Of a DNA stretch of 47,022 nt, positions 25,147 to 33,211 are shown in pieces. The stretch is from Gardnerella massiliensis (lineage in GTDB: Bacteria > Actinomycetota > Actinomycetes > Actinomycetales > Bifidobacteriaceae). The notes under the pieces are model-generated. The model searched no databases and had not been told where the DNA came from. It was given only the letters and a program-made list of their open reading frames with translations. The stretch spans positions 1 through 47,022 of the forward strand of contig NZ_LRTV01000013.1 in NCBI RefSeq assembly GCF_003408845.1, written 5' to 3'. Numbering within the stretch: the first letter of the stretch is position 1; every line of letters starts with the position of its first letter. A program made the position numbers and the translations under genes.

Positions 25147-26550
25147 CTAACTCTTACTGTGAGCAATCGCATACTCTTTAGCCCAGCCATCCACGAACGC
25201 TTTCTTAAGAGTATCCCATGCTTGATTAGCGCCCATAGAAGTCATACCGTCTTTTGTCGCCTGAGCGTATGTAAGCAGATCAGAGCCAACATCGTCTTTC
25301 CAACCGTTAGATGGCATGGTAACAAACACCCACGTAACAGGTACTTTGCCTTCTTTAGCAGTGTAATCTACAGCAGCCTGAACAAGAGGATTTTTTGCTT
25401 TAGGGAATTTTTTGAAAGGAGTAGCAAAGCCCAACCTATTAGCTAAAACATCCTGAGCCCAGCTGTCAGTAAGCAGCCACTGCAAGAACTCATTAGTCGC
25501 CTCTTGATTCTTTTTTGAAGCCTTTTTATTAATGCACCAATAGTTTTCAGAACCCGTAGCCATGCCCTGATTCTCTTCGCCATTAGCGCCAATGTAAATT
25601 GGGAGCATGCCAACGTCTTCACGTTTTATGCCAGAATTTGCAAGGTCACCCCAAGCCCAAGTACCATTCTGGTAGAACACAGCCTTACCAAGCGCAAATT
25701 CATAAACAGCATCCTCACCAGTTTTAGTACTTAACTGACTTACAGGAGTTGTGGAATCAGAAATATAAAGGTCAAAAATCTTCCTGAAATTATCTAAATA
25801 GCTGCCTTTTATTTTTGCAGGCTGCTTAGTGTCGCCATTAAACTCGTAATAAAGAGGCATATTTGCAAGATGTGTTTTAAAACGCCAGTCAGAGCTGGAA
25901 TCGAAGCCTGCGGACGTAAAAGCACCGTCAATTCCAAGCTCATCCTTGCGTTTTTGCAAATCGTCTGCAACTTCTTTCAACTTACCGAAAGTAGTTATTT
26001 GATCTTCAAAAGATTTGCCGTTTTCTTCCGGCTCCAACTTTGAATTATGAAGATCCGCATACCTAGCAAGCAAAGCCTTGTTGTAAATCAAGCCGTAATT
26101 TTCAGTAACATACGGCACTGCAACCGGCTTATTATTGTCTTTAATGGCAAGCTTTTGATTACTAAGCTGCTTATAAAGAGGGGAATTACTTAAATCAGCC
26201 GTGTAATCTTTCCATTTAGCGTAGCCAACAGGACCGTTAATCTGGAATAGCGTAGGCATGGCATCAGGATTATTTTTAACAGCATCACGAAGCTCATCTT
26301 CGTAACTGTTGCTTTGCGGAGTCTTGACATCTATATCAGCCCCCGGATGAGTTTTTTTATACTCATTAGCAACATCTACCCAAATATCCTTGCCTTCAGG
26401 CTTGAAGTTGAAGAAAATAACTTTCCCACCAGCAGACCTATCGGTATTTGCACCAAAAGACTTAGAAAAACCAAAAGCAGTAAACGCGCAAGCCGCCAAA
26501 ACAGCGCAAACAACTAGCGCAATAATCGACTTAACTGAACGACTCATCAT
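25147..26550 (-). CDS. Orphan paralogous sugar-binding protein
   Basis: A 467-residue protein obviously paralogous to its downstream neighbour (shared FNFKPE, QINGPVGYAKWKDYTADL, SAGFDSSSDWRFKTHLAN and FYQNGTWAWGDL segments), but clearly diverged, with small insertions and unbiased codons. Start at 26550 (the first of two adjacent ATGs) is chosen by homology and AAAGG. Its signal peptide differs: LAAC occurs at C21, but a further hydrophobic stretch (AFTAFGF) follows instead of the usual polar linker, so lipidation is doubtful and it might be secreted or anchored by its helix. It has its own terminator and no permease genes. It may deliver a different sugar to the same permeases, or be decaying. 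Confidence 0.88.
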   Translation of the reverse strand: MMSRSVKSIIALVVCAVLAACAFTAFGFSKSFGANTDRSAGGKVIFFNFKPEGKDIWVDVANEYKKTHPGADIDVKTPQSNSYEDELRDAVKNNPDAMPTLFQINGPVGYAKWKDYTADLSNSPLYKQLSNQKLAIKDNNKPVAVPYVTENYGLIYNKALLARYADLHNSKLEPEENGKSFEDQITTFGKLKEVADDLQKRKDELGIDGAFTSAGFDSSSDWRFKTHLANMPLYYEFNGDTKQPAKIKGSYLDNFRKIFDLYISDSTTPVSQLSTKTGEDAVYEFALGKAVFYQNGTWAWGDLANSGIKREDVGMLPIYIGANGEENQGMATGSENYWCINKKASKKNQEATNEFLQWLLTDSWAQDVLANRLGFATPFKKFPKAKNPLVQAAVDYTAKEGKVPVTWVFVTMPSNGWKDDVGSDLLTYAQATKDGMTSMGANQAWDTLKKAFVDGWAKEYAIAHSKS

Positions 26551-26700
26551 CGAACCTTTCCATATACTGCTAATCTCTTCCAAACTAACTAATTACCGCT
26601 ATTGAATACTGTCTAAACCACAGTAGTGAACTAATACTACAGCAAATGCAAGACTCAAATATATAAATATCTTTGCAAAAAAATTTGCGTAAATCGCAAT

Positions 26701-26730
26701 AAAATATCTGAAAATATCTGAAAATATCTG
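26701..26730. repeat. 10-bp tandem repeat, three copies
   Basis: AAAATATCTG is repeated three times without change directly downstream of the histidine phosphatase gene (on its strand). The surrounding 160 bp hold no gene. Confidence 0.95.
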
Positions 26731-26747
26731 AAATTCTAAACCGTATT

Positions 26748-27458
26748 TCAGCAATTCCAATGCACGATTACATTGTCGCCTTTGTACTCGCCCAACACAG
26801 AATAATGAGCAGTATCCATACGAAGAAGTCGCGCAAATTCAGGATTTACTCCAAGCCAGCGCGCAGTAAGAATACGCAATACATGAGCATGCGCAACAAC
26901 AAGCACGTCCTTGCCTAATTTCAATTTAGGCATTGCCATATCAATAATCTTTTGAGTACGATCCGAAACCTCTTGCAAGCTTTCTCCAGAAGTCCTGTGC
27001 ACATCTACTGCTTCTCCACTAGGAAGCACTTCTTTAGCGTCACTAACCATGTGAGAAGGAAGAACTTTAGGACCATGCTTCCACACATCCCACGCCTCAA
27101 CGCCACTTAACGCTGCAATATCGCCTCTAGTACGACCTTCAGCAGCACCATAATCCCACTCCAGCGCACTATCACAAATTGTATACGAAGTAAATCCAGC
27201 AAACTGAGCTGTTTGCTGCGCGCGACGAAGCGGACTAACAAGCACACAATCCTCATCAAAACCTTTTGTGAACGCACACTGCAATCTAGCGCCAGCCTCT
27301 TTTGCCTGCTCAACACCGACTTCAGTAAGCGGCAAATCCGTGCGCCCGGTATGTTGACCAGACACACTCCAAGCAGTTTGACCATGACGAAGTAACACCA
27401 AACGCCCCTGCTTCGCGCACTCCTTTTCAACTAACTCTTGAGTACCATTATTCTGCAT
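26748..27458 (-). CDS. Histidine phosphatase family protein (phosphoglycerate mutase-like)
   Basis: A 236-residue cytoplasmic phosphatase of the histidine phosphatase superfamily. LLRHGQTAW (22-30) carries the phospho-accepting H25; SPLRRAQQTA (residues 75-84) and the second catalytic histidine in VVAHAHVLRIL (about 187-197) complete the active site. The VVAHAHVLRI version is seen in broad-specificity phosphatases. AAAGGA lies ten bases before the ATG. Substrate cannot be assigned; acid phosphatase or nucleotide/sugar-phosphate phosphatase are possibilities. It is monocistronic. Confidence 0.85.
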   Translation of the reverse strand: MQNNGTQELVEKECAKQGRLVLLRHGQTAWSVSGQHTGRTDLPLTEVGVEQAKEAGARLQCAFTKGFDEDCVLVSPLRRAQQTAQFAGFTSYTICDSALEWDYGAAEGRTRGDIAALSGVEAWDVWKHGPKVLPSHMVSDAKEVLPSGEAVDVHRTSGESLQEVSDRTQKIIDMAMPKLKLGKDVLVVAHAHVLRILTARWLGVNPEFARLLRMDTAHYSVLGEYKGDNVIVHWNC

Positions 27459-27580
27459 AGTTTCACGTTCCTTTAACGCGCCATGTACCCTGCTACCGCG
27501 CCGGGCGCCCCGCAGCGCGAATATTCTTCAAATAAGTACTTCCTAAAATGCAGCTACTTTGCCGCAAATCGAGATTACTG

Positions 27581-27627
27581 TTCTATGTTACCGCCAAAAT
27601 TGGTATTTCGTTACCACTAACATAGAA
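27581..27627 (+). promoter_or_regulatory. Inverted repeat immediately upstream of the DUF4235-like gene
   Basis: TTCTATGTTA (27581-27590) and TAACATAGAA (27618-27627) are perfect 10-bp arms, 27 nt apart; the second arm ends three bases before the proposed start codon. It could be an operator or an mRNA hairpin covering the initiation region. Confidence 0.55.
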
Positions 27628-27630
27628 AAT

Positions 27631-28086
27631 ATGACGCAATTATCATCGGCAAATAGTAAATCTGCTCACAGCCACCGTGCAGCTCAAACTGCCGTGCAAC
27701 GACTTAATGCAGCAAATCATAAGATTGATGTGCTTCGCGAGCGCCGATTAAAAAACCCAAATACTTTAGGAGATTCGTTGCTTAAAGCCGCGCTTCCGTC
27801 TTTTGCAACGTTTATAGCAGGGCAAATTGCGCAGTTAATATGGAAAAAACATGTTGATACTAAAAAAATCAATTTAAACTCTAATAATCGTTCTAATAAT
27901 CTTTCTAAAGAAAAAATTGCGAAAGAGCAACGTGTTAAGCAAGAAGAGCCGTTGCTAATGTCTCTTGGATTTGCAGTATTTTCTGCGATAATTACTACGC
28001 TCGTTGGCCGCTTAGTAAGTCACGGAACCTTGTCTTATATTGCACGAAGGCAAAGAAAGCGTCAATTTAGAAAAAATAAATTCTGA
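27631..28086 (+). CDS. Small membrane protein, DUF4235-like
   Basis: A 151-residue protein. Proposed start ATG 27631 (MTQLSSANSK); a longer form from a TTG at 27559 would read through the inverted repeat. The ribosome site is weak in either case. Two hydrophobic segments (around PSFATFIAGQIAQLIW and LMSLGFAVFSAIITTLVGRL) flank a polar, Asn/Lys-rich linker, and the C-terminus is very basic (RRQRKRQFRKNK). This arrangement resembles actinobacterial DUF4235 proteins, whose function is unknown. Family assignment is tentative. Confidence 0.6.
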   Translation: MTQLSSANSKSAHSHRAAQTAVQRLNAANHKIDVLRERRLKNPNTLGDSLLKAALPSFATFIAGQIAQLIWKKHVDTKKINLNSNNRSNNLSKEKIAKEQRVKQEEPLLMSLGFAVFSAIITTLVGRLVSHGTLSYIARRQRKRQFRKNKF

Positions 28087-28156
28087 TTTTGAACAAATGA
28101 ACTGAGAATGCAAAAATAGGCAAAATAAGCGAAATAATAAAAGAGATATAAAAAAA

Positions 28157-28192
28157 AATAAGGGATAATAAGGAATAATAAGGGATAATAAT
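28157..28192. repeat. Short imperfect repeats before the nitroreductase start
   Basis: AAGGGATAATA, AAGGAATAATA and AAGGGATAATA follow one another directly upstream of the GTG start, so more than one purine-rich stretch can act as ribosome-binding site. The repeat is slippage-prone. Confidence 0.7.
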
Positions 28193-28195
28193 AAC

Positions 28196-28984
28196 GTGCA
28201 AAACTTACGTCATAACGAAACTATTGATACTTTACTGAACCGCCGCTCTATTCGCGCTTTTAGCAACGAAGCAATTGACGAAGATACAGTCGCGACTCTT
28301 GAAACAGTGGCTCAGCGAGCCGCTTGCAGTCAGTTTTTGAACGACTGGTCAGCGATTAAAATTACGGATAGCGCAATTAAGCAGAAGCTTTCCGAAATTG
28401 GCAACCAAACATATATTGCCACTGCTCCGCTGCTGTATGTTTTTATTATTGACCAACACAGAAACGCTGTAATCGCGCAAAAAAATGGCGTAGATGTAGA
28501 TACTAGCAGCGATGAGTTTATGCTTAAAACGCGCTACCGCTTTACGCAGGCTCAAAACGACGTTATTTTGGCGCTTCACGCTATGGAAACTGCTGCGGAA
28601 TCTTTGGGGCTTGGTTGCGTAATTCTTGGTTCAATTTTGAACAGCAGAACTCAGCTTATTGATATTTTGAATTTGCCTGAATACACGTACCCTGTGCTTG
28701 GCTTAGCAATTGGTAAGCCTGCGCAAAATCCGGAATTAAAGCCGCGCATGAGCACTAACATGCAGATTTTTGAGAACCGTTACCCTGCTGACAACGCTGA
28801 ATTATTAGAAAATCTTGCTGATTTTGACGCTCGTGTGCATCAATATTACGATTTGCGAAATGCTAGCCGACCGGTTGACGCTTTTAGTGCGCAAATTGTT
28901 GCGTTGGCAGCGGATAGTAGCGCTAAAAAGCATGAGGCAGAAGACGTTGAGCAAGTTGCAAGGCAAGGTTTTAACGTTGCGTAG
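28196..28984 (+). CDS. NADPH-dependent FMN nitroreductase-like oxidoreductase
   Basis: A 262-residue flavin oxidoreductase of the NfsA/FRP-type nitroreductase group. RRSIRAFSNEAIDEDTV (residues 17-33) forms the FMN phosphate-binding start, AACSQFLNDW (43-52) follows as usual, and METAAESLGLGCVILGSI (about 128-145) is the second conserved block. The C-terminal part FENRYP...FDARVHQYYDLR matches the long form of the family. The start is GTG 28196 with AAGGGA upstream. Physiological substrate is unknown; enzymes of this group reduce quinones, flavins and nitro compounds. No operon partner; convergent with the small Cys/His protein. Confidence 0.88.
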   Translation: MQNLRHNETIDTLLNRRSIRAFSNEAIDEDTVATLETVAQRAACSQFLNDWSAIKITDSAIKQKLSEIGNQTYIATAPLLYVFIIDQHRNAVIAQKNGVDVDTSSDEFMLKTRYRFTQAQNDVILALHAMETAAESLGLGCVILGSILNSRTQLIDILNLPEYTYPVLGLAIGKPAQNPELKPRMSTNMQIFENRYPADNAELLENLADFDARVHQYYDLRNASRPVDAFSAQIVALAADSSAKKHEAEDVEQVARQGFNVA

Positions 28985-29034
28985 GTTTTAGCATTGCGTA
29001 AGATTTAACGTTACGTAATTAGCGCCGCATTAGT

Positions 29035-29292
29035 TTAACGCCGTCTTGGTTTATATCCACGCTTTCTAGACCTTGGCTTTGTACTTGCAGACGGCGGGCG
29101 CATATCGGAATACATGCGATCTACCGGATTCTTATGCGTCAAATGCCAGCATCCGCAATATTCGCAAGCGTACACCCACAGCTTTGCACCGCGCTCTCGT
29201 AAACTTTGCTCCGCCGCCATAAGAGCCTGCCCTTTATTCTTATACATGATTTTTTGGGTAGTTTCGCAGCGCTTCGGAGTAAAGAAATACAT
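29035..29292 (-). CDS. Small Cys/His protein with basic tail, function unknown
   Basis: An 85-residue protein (start ATG 29292; a longer TTG form is less likely, and neither has a strong ribosome site). The centre is helical (KGQALMAAEQSLRERGAKLW) and is followed by YACEYCGCWHLTH, a CxxC plus C/H cluster that could bind zinc. The C-terminus is rich in Arg/Lys/Pro (PRSRKRGYKPRRR), suggesting nucleic-acid contact. I do not recognise a named family; similar small proteins with a C-x-x-C-G-x-W-H-L-T core are common in actinobacteria. Confidence 0.6.
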   Translation of the reverse strand: MYFFTPKRCETTQKIMYKNKGQALMAAEQSLRERGAKLWVYACEYCGCWHLTHKNPVDRMYSDMRPPSASTKPRSRKRGYKPRRR

Positions 29293-29408
29293 AACTTTTA
29301 TGGTAGCAAACCACTTAACACAACTTATATAAGTTACGCGCAATAGCAGAAATCACGCGTTATTCCCAACCTACGGCAACAATCACACTTATAAACGTTC
29401 AAAATAAA

Positions 29409-29611
29409 TTCAATTCCTTATACTTTAGTTCAATTACTTAGCTAAAATTCAACAAAAATTCAATTTCGTCACTATTTCTCGTCATTTTTCTACGATTTTT
29501 TGAAAAAATACTATACAAAAGTAATCTTTTCGACTAACATTAGGCAAATAATTCAATTTAATACTTATATTTTGAACTTTATTGTGGATTTTGCCATAAA
29601 CTTGTTCAATT
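29409..29611. promoter_or_regulatory. Array of TTCAATT boxes upstream of the HTH-aminotransferase gene
   Basis: TTCAATT occurs at 29409, 29429, 29459, 29552 and 29605, with a TTCAAC variant at 29448. The first steps (20, 19 and 11 bp) match helical turns. The rest of the 300-bp region is AT-rich and gene-free. The fused HTH domain downstream is an obvious candidate to bind here, but that is inference. Confidence 0.5.
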
Positions 29612-29643
29612 TATAAATGCTGGTTTTACGAGAAAGACAGATT

Positions 29644-31170
29644 ATGGCACAGAATTTTGCTGACGAGCTTAAGAAAGCTATGAAGCGCAAGGGATACAAG
29701 CAGATTGACGTAATCGAGCTTGCAGCAAAAAACGGCCATAAGCTTGGCAAAAGCCAGTTAAGCCAATATTTAAGCGGCAAAACTGAGCCTCGCAAAGACA
29801 TGCATAACATGCTAGCTGAAATTCTTGGAATTAGCGACGACGGGGTAAAAGGCGGTCATTCTTGCGCAAAAATCAAGCAAAACTGCCAGTCTGCAGAAGA
29901 ACCACAATTAAATCAGCCACAGCTTACAGAAGCTGAACTTTCCGAAACACTCAAACATAGAACCTTCAACAAATCCACCAAACTTGAACACGTGCTTTAC
30001 GACGTTCGCGGCCCTGTTGTTGAAGAAGCAAACCGCATGGAAGCAAACGGAACACACATTCTAAAGCTCAACATTGGAAATCCTGCGCCTTTCGGGTTCC
30101 GCGCTCCAGACGAAGTAATTTACGACATGCAGCAGCAGCTTATTGATTGCGAAGGCTACTCGGATAGCCGCGGACTTTTCTCCGCGCGCAAGGCGATTAT
30201 GCAATACGATCAGATTAAGGGCATTCCAGGCGTGCAAATGGAAGATATTTACACTGGAAACGGCGTTTCCGAGCTGATTAATCTTTCTATGCAAGCGCTG
30301 CTTGATTGCGGCGACGAGATTCTTATTCCAAGCCCGGACTACCCGTTGTGGACTGCGTGCGCGAGCTTGGCTGGCGGCACTCCTGTGCACTATATGTGTG
30401 ACGAAAAGTCGCATTGGTACCCGGATATTGCCGATATTCGCTCTAAAATCACGCCTCGCACTAAAGCAATCGTGATTATTAACCCGAATAATCCTACGGG
30501 CGTGCTGTATAGTCGCGAAGTTTTGGAAGAAATTGTTAAGATTGCGCGCGAGTTTAATTTGATTATTTTTGCGGACGAGATTTACGACCGTCTTGTTATG
30601 GACGGCAAGAAGCATATTTCGATTGCTTCTCTTGCTCCAGACGTGTTCTGCGTAACTTTTAGCGGACTTTCTAAGTCGCACATGATTGCTGGCTTCCGTA
30701 TTGGTTGGATGAGCCTTTCGGGAGATAAATCCAAGGCTCGCGACTACATTATGGGGCTTAACATGCTGTCTAATATGCGATTGTGCTCGAATGTTCCTGC
30801 GCAGTCGATTATTCAGACTGCTTTGGGCGGATACCAGAGCGTTGAGAAGTATTTGGAGCCGGGCGGTCGCGTGTATGAGCAGCGCGAATACTGCTATAAC
30901 GCGCTTCAGGAGATGGATGGCGTAAGCGTCGAGCGGCCAGACGCTGCTTTCTACATGTTTGTAAAGCTTGATCCTGCTCGCTACAACATTCACGACGACG
31001 AACAGTTTGCGCTTGATTTGCTTCGCGATCAGAAGCTGCTGATTGTGCACGGCAAAGGCTTTAATTGGCAGACCCCAGGCTACTTCCGCGTAGTCTACTT
31101 GCCGCGCTTGCAAACGCTTCGCGACGCAATGGGCAAACTCTCCAGCTTCCTCTCCTACTATCGCCAGTAA
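29644..31170 (+). CDS. Class I/II aminotransferase with fused N-terminal HTH domain
   Basis: A 508-residue protein starting at ATG 29644 (MAQNFADELKKAMKRKG) behind GAGAAAG. Residues 1-62 form an XRE-like helix-turn-helix (KQIDVIELAAKNGHKLGKSQLSQYL), a low-complexity linker of about 45 residues follows, and the rest is an AlaT-type PLP-dependent aminotransferase: NIGNPAPFGF, PNNPTG, and the PLP lysine K344 in TFSGLSKSHMIAGFRIGW. The enzyme part most resembles glutamate-pyruvate aminotransferases that make alanine. The order differs from MocR regulators (wHTH of GntR type), since the HTH here is of phage-repressor type. It may both transaminate and sense amino-acid state. Confidence 0.88.
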   Translation: MAQNFADELKKAMKRKGYKQIDVIELAAKNGHKLGKSQLSQYLSGKTEPRKDMHNMLAEILGISDDGVKGGHSCAKIKQNCQSAEEPQLNQPQLTEAELSETLKHRTFNKSTKLEHVLYDVRGPVVEEANRMEANGTHILKLNIGNPAPFGFRAPDEVIYDMQQQLIDCEGYSDSRGLFSARKAIMQYDQIKGIPGVQMEDIYTGNGVSELINLSMQALLDCGDEILIPSPDYPLWTACASLAGGTPVHYMCDEKSHWYPDIADIRSKITPRTKAIVIINPNNPTGVLYSREVLEEIVKIAREFNLIIFADEIYDRLVMDGKKHISIASLAPDVFCVTFSGLSKSHMIAGFRIGWMSLSGDKSKARDYIMGLNMLSNMRLCSNVPAQSIIQTALGGYQSVEKYLEPGGRVYEQREYCYNALQEMDGVSVERPDAAFYMFVKLDPARYNIHDDEQFALDLLRDQKLLIVHGKGFNWQTPGYFRVVYLPRLQTLRDAMGKLSSFLSYYRQ

Positions 31171-31521
31171 TTATGCATCTTGCTTGCAAACTGCAGCACT
31201 ACAAATCACAGTACAAACAGCTAACGCAAGTAGGTACATTTCGGAGTATTTCGGAGTATTTCGGAGTAAAACACCGCAACAAACACAAAGAAAACCCAAC
31301 AAAGCTATACAAGAGTAGGGCTCAACACACTTCGGAGTAGTTAAGAGTAAAACAACAATGTACTTAATAACACGCTGTAAATACTCCTAATTTACTCACA
31401 TGGCATTCCAGTCAAATCCTTGAAATAATAACACTCTCTATATCCTTCTTTTGATATAGTAATCACAAGAATTATTCGTATAAAAATCGCGCAGTAATGC
31501 TTCGATATTCAAGGCGGAACA
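31171..31521. other. Gene-free region with compound repeat upstream of the AlbA/ATPase gene
   Basis: No gene is seen. It contains three copies of TTTCGGAGTA (31239-31268), a 62-bp AAACAC... segment (31269-31330), then one TTCGGAGTAG and one TTAAGAGTA unit. The same arrangement recurs after the AlbA/ATPase gene. The last 170 bp before the gene should hold its promoter. Confidence 0.8.
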
Positions 31522-32952
31522 ATGGAAGAGTACAAGATTGAAGATATTAAAGACCTGAAAGAAGGTCAGTATTTTGATCGCAAAAGTGCTCGCATAAAAC
31601 CTAAAGATATATTAAAACACGTCATTGCCTTTGCCAACGCAGACGGAGGCACATTAGCTATCGGCATCGATGATAATGGCGAATTATCTGGCACAAATTA
31701 TACGGAAGCTCATTCTTTAGACGAATATGAACTAGCAATCCAACAAGATATCATTGGCCAGCCTTCAATCGATTACAGTAAGTTAGACTATGAATCCAAA
31801 GATGGCAAAAATGCATTATTCATCATTCATATTGATTGCTCAAAAAATAGACTTATTAAAAACCGAAGTGAAGAAGTTTATTTAAGAATTGGAGATAAAA
31901 GCGTCAAACAAAATTACTCTCAAATTAAGCAATTAGAGTATGCTAAAGGCGAAAGATTATTCGAGGATAATCTGATTCCAGATGCTAACCTGGCAGATCT
32001 TGATGAACAATTGTTGAATGAATATAAAAAACAACTTAATTGCGAGCATTTACCTAATCAGCAAGTATTAGAAGCTCGCGGATTTATGCATCAAGGTCAA
32101 CTAACTGCCGCATCAATTCTAATGTTTGGCAAAAATCCAAGCTATTATTTCCCACAAGCTCGTCTGAGATTCTTGCGATATGAAGGAACACATCGTGAGA
32201 CTGGAGCACGAATGAATATTGTTAAAGATCAAACCTTTGACGGACCGATTCCAACAATTATTCGCCAATCACAAACAGCTATACGAGCGCAATTGCGCGA
32301 ATTTGAATATCTTGGAAACGATGGAAGATTCAAAGTCGTACCAGAATATCCAGAATTTGCTTGGTTTGAAGGAATTGTTAACGCCGTAGCACATCGCGAT
32401 TATTCATTAAGAGGCGATTATATTCGCGTTAGCATGTTTGACGATCGATTCGAGATATTCAGCCCTGGCTCCTTGCCAGATATTGTGACATTAGAGAATA
32501 TGCGACATACGCGCTACGCTAGGAATCCTCGTATTGCTCGCGCGCTAGTTAACTTCGGCTGGGTTCGAGAACTCAATGAAGGAATTAATAGAATTTATGA
32601 GGAAATGGCGGAATTTTATCTCAATGATCCTCAATACAGCCAGCAAAATCCTTACTCTTTATTGCTGACGTTAGAAAATAACTATGCTTCGCGTCAAATG
32701 CGCATGGACGATCATATAAATGAGTTAGAGGAAAAACTAAATAATGGCGAGTTCAATGAGAATGAGCGAAAGATTCTCGCATATTCATATAGCAATGATC
32801 GAATTACCGTAAAAACAGCTGCAAATCTTATTAATATGAGCGAAGCTACAGCGCGAAAATTATTACGTGGACTTGCTAATAAACACGCTCTACTGTGGCA
32901 TGGAAATTCTAAACTTGATCCTAAGCAATATTATGCGCGCATAAAAGATTAG
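31522..32952 (+). CDS. AlbA_2 (Schlafen-type) domain / HATPase protein
   Basis: A 476-residue protein. Residues 1-130 match the AlbA_2 putative nucleic-acid-binding domain: EGQYFDRKSA, HVIAFANADGGTLAIGIDDNGEL and EEVYLRIGDKS. Residues 280-370 carry a GHKL-type ATPase fold (EGIVNAVAHRDYSLRGDYIRV, then FEIFSPGSLPD). A C-terminal winged helix (ITVKTAANLINMSEATARKLL) follows. AAGGCGG precedes the ATG. This architecture is common in bacterial accessory DNA and is annotated as transcriptional regulator or ATP-binding protein; exact role unknown, with links to defence or regulation suggested for the family. Flanking repeats and AT-richer codons than neighbours suggest acquisition. Confidence 0.85.
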   Translation: MEEYKIEDIKDLKEGQYFDRKSARIKPKDILKHVIAFANADGGTLAIGIDDNGELSGTNYTEAHSLDEYELAIQQDIIGQPSIDYSKLDYESKDGKNALFIIHIDCSKNRLIKNRSEEVYLRIGDKSVKQNYSQIKQLEYAKGERLFEDNLIPDANLADLDEQLLNEYKKQLNCEHLPNQQVLEARGFMHQGQLTAASILMFGKNPSYYFPQARLRFLRYEGTHRETGARMNIVKDQTFDGPIPTIIRQSQTAIRAQLREFEYLGNDGRFKVVPEYPEFAWFEGIVNAVAHRDYSLRGDYIRVSMFDDRFEIFSPGSLPDIVTLENMRHTRYARNPRIARALVNFGWVRELNEGINRIYEEMAEFYLNDPQYSQQNPYSLLLTLENNYASRQMRMDDHINELEEKLNNGEFNENERKILAYSYSNDRITVKTAANLINMSEATARKLLRGLANKHALLWHGNSKLDPKQYYARIKD

Positions 32953-32969
32953 ATCAAGCACAAAAAACA

Positions 32970-33132
32970 GTTAAGAGTAGTTAAGAGTAGTTAAGAGTAG
33001 TTAAGAGTAGTTAAGAGTAAAACACAGCAACAAACACAGCAAAAACCCAACAAAGCTATACAAGAGTAGGGCTCAGCACAGTTAAGAGTAGTTAAGAGTA
33101 GTTAAGAGTAGTTAAGAGTAAAACACAGCAAC
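32970..33132. repeat. Compound 10-bp minisatellite downstream of the AlbA/ATPase gene
   Basis: Five GTTAAGAGTA units (32970-33019), a 61-bp AAACAC... segment (33020-33080), four more units (33081-33120), then the first bases of the AAACAC segment again. The 61-bp segment is nearly identical to 31269-31330 on the other side of the gene. Confidence 0.95.
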
Positions 33133-33211
33133 AGAACACTCATTACACTCGCAGTCCAGAAAAAGGTGTACATAAAGGTGTAAATATCAATAGACACATA
33201 TCATTCATAAT

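Noticed and set aside
30061..31113. Long antisense open frame within the aminotransferase gene
   Set aside because: Shadow of a gene with clear PLP motifs; no protein-like pattern or start signal.
32970..33132. CRISPR-like look of repeated units with a spacer-like segment
   Set aside because: Units are 10 bp, directly adjacent, without variable spacers, and the intervening 61-bp segment is itself repeated; no cas genes are present.
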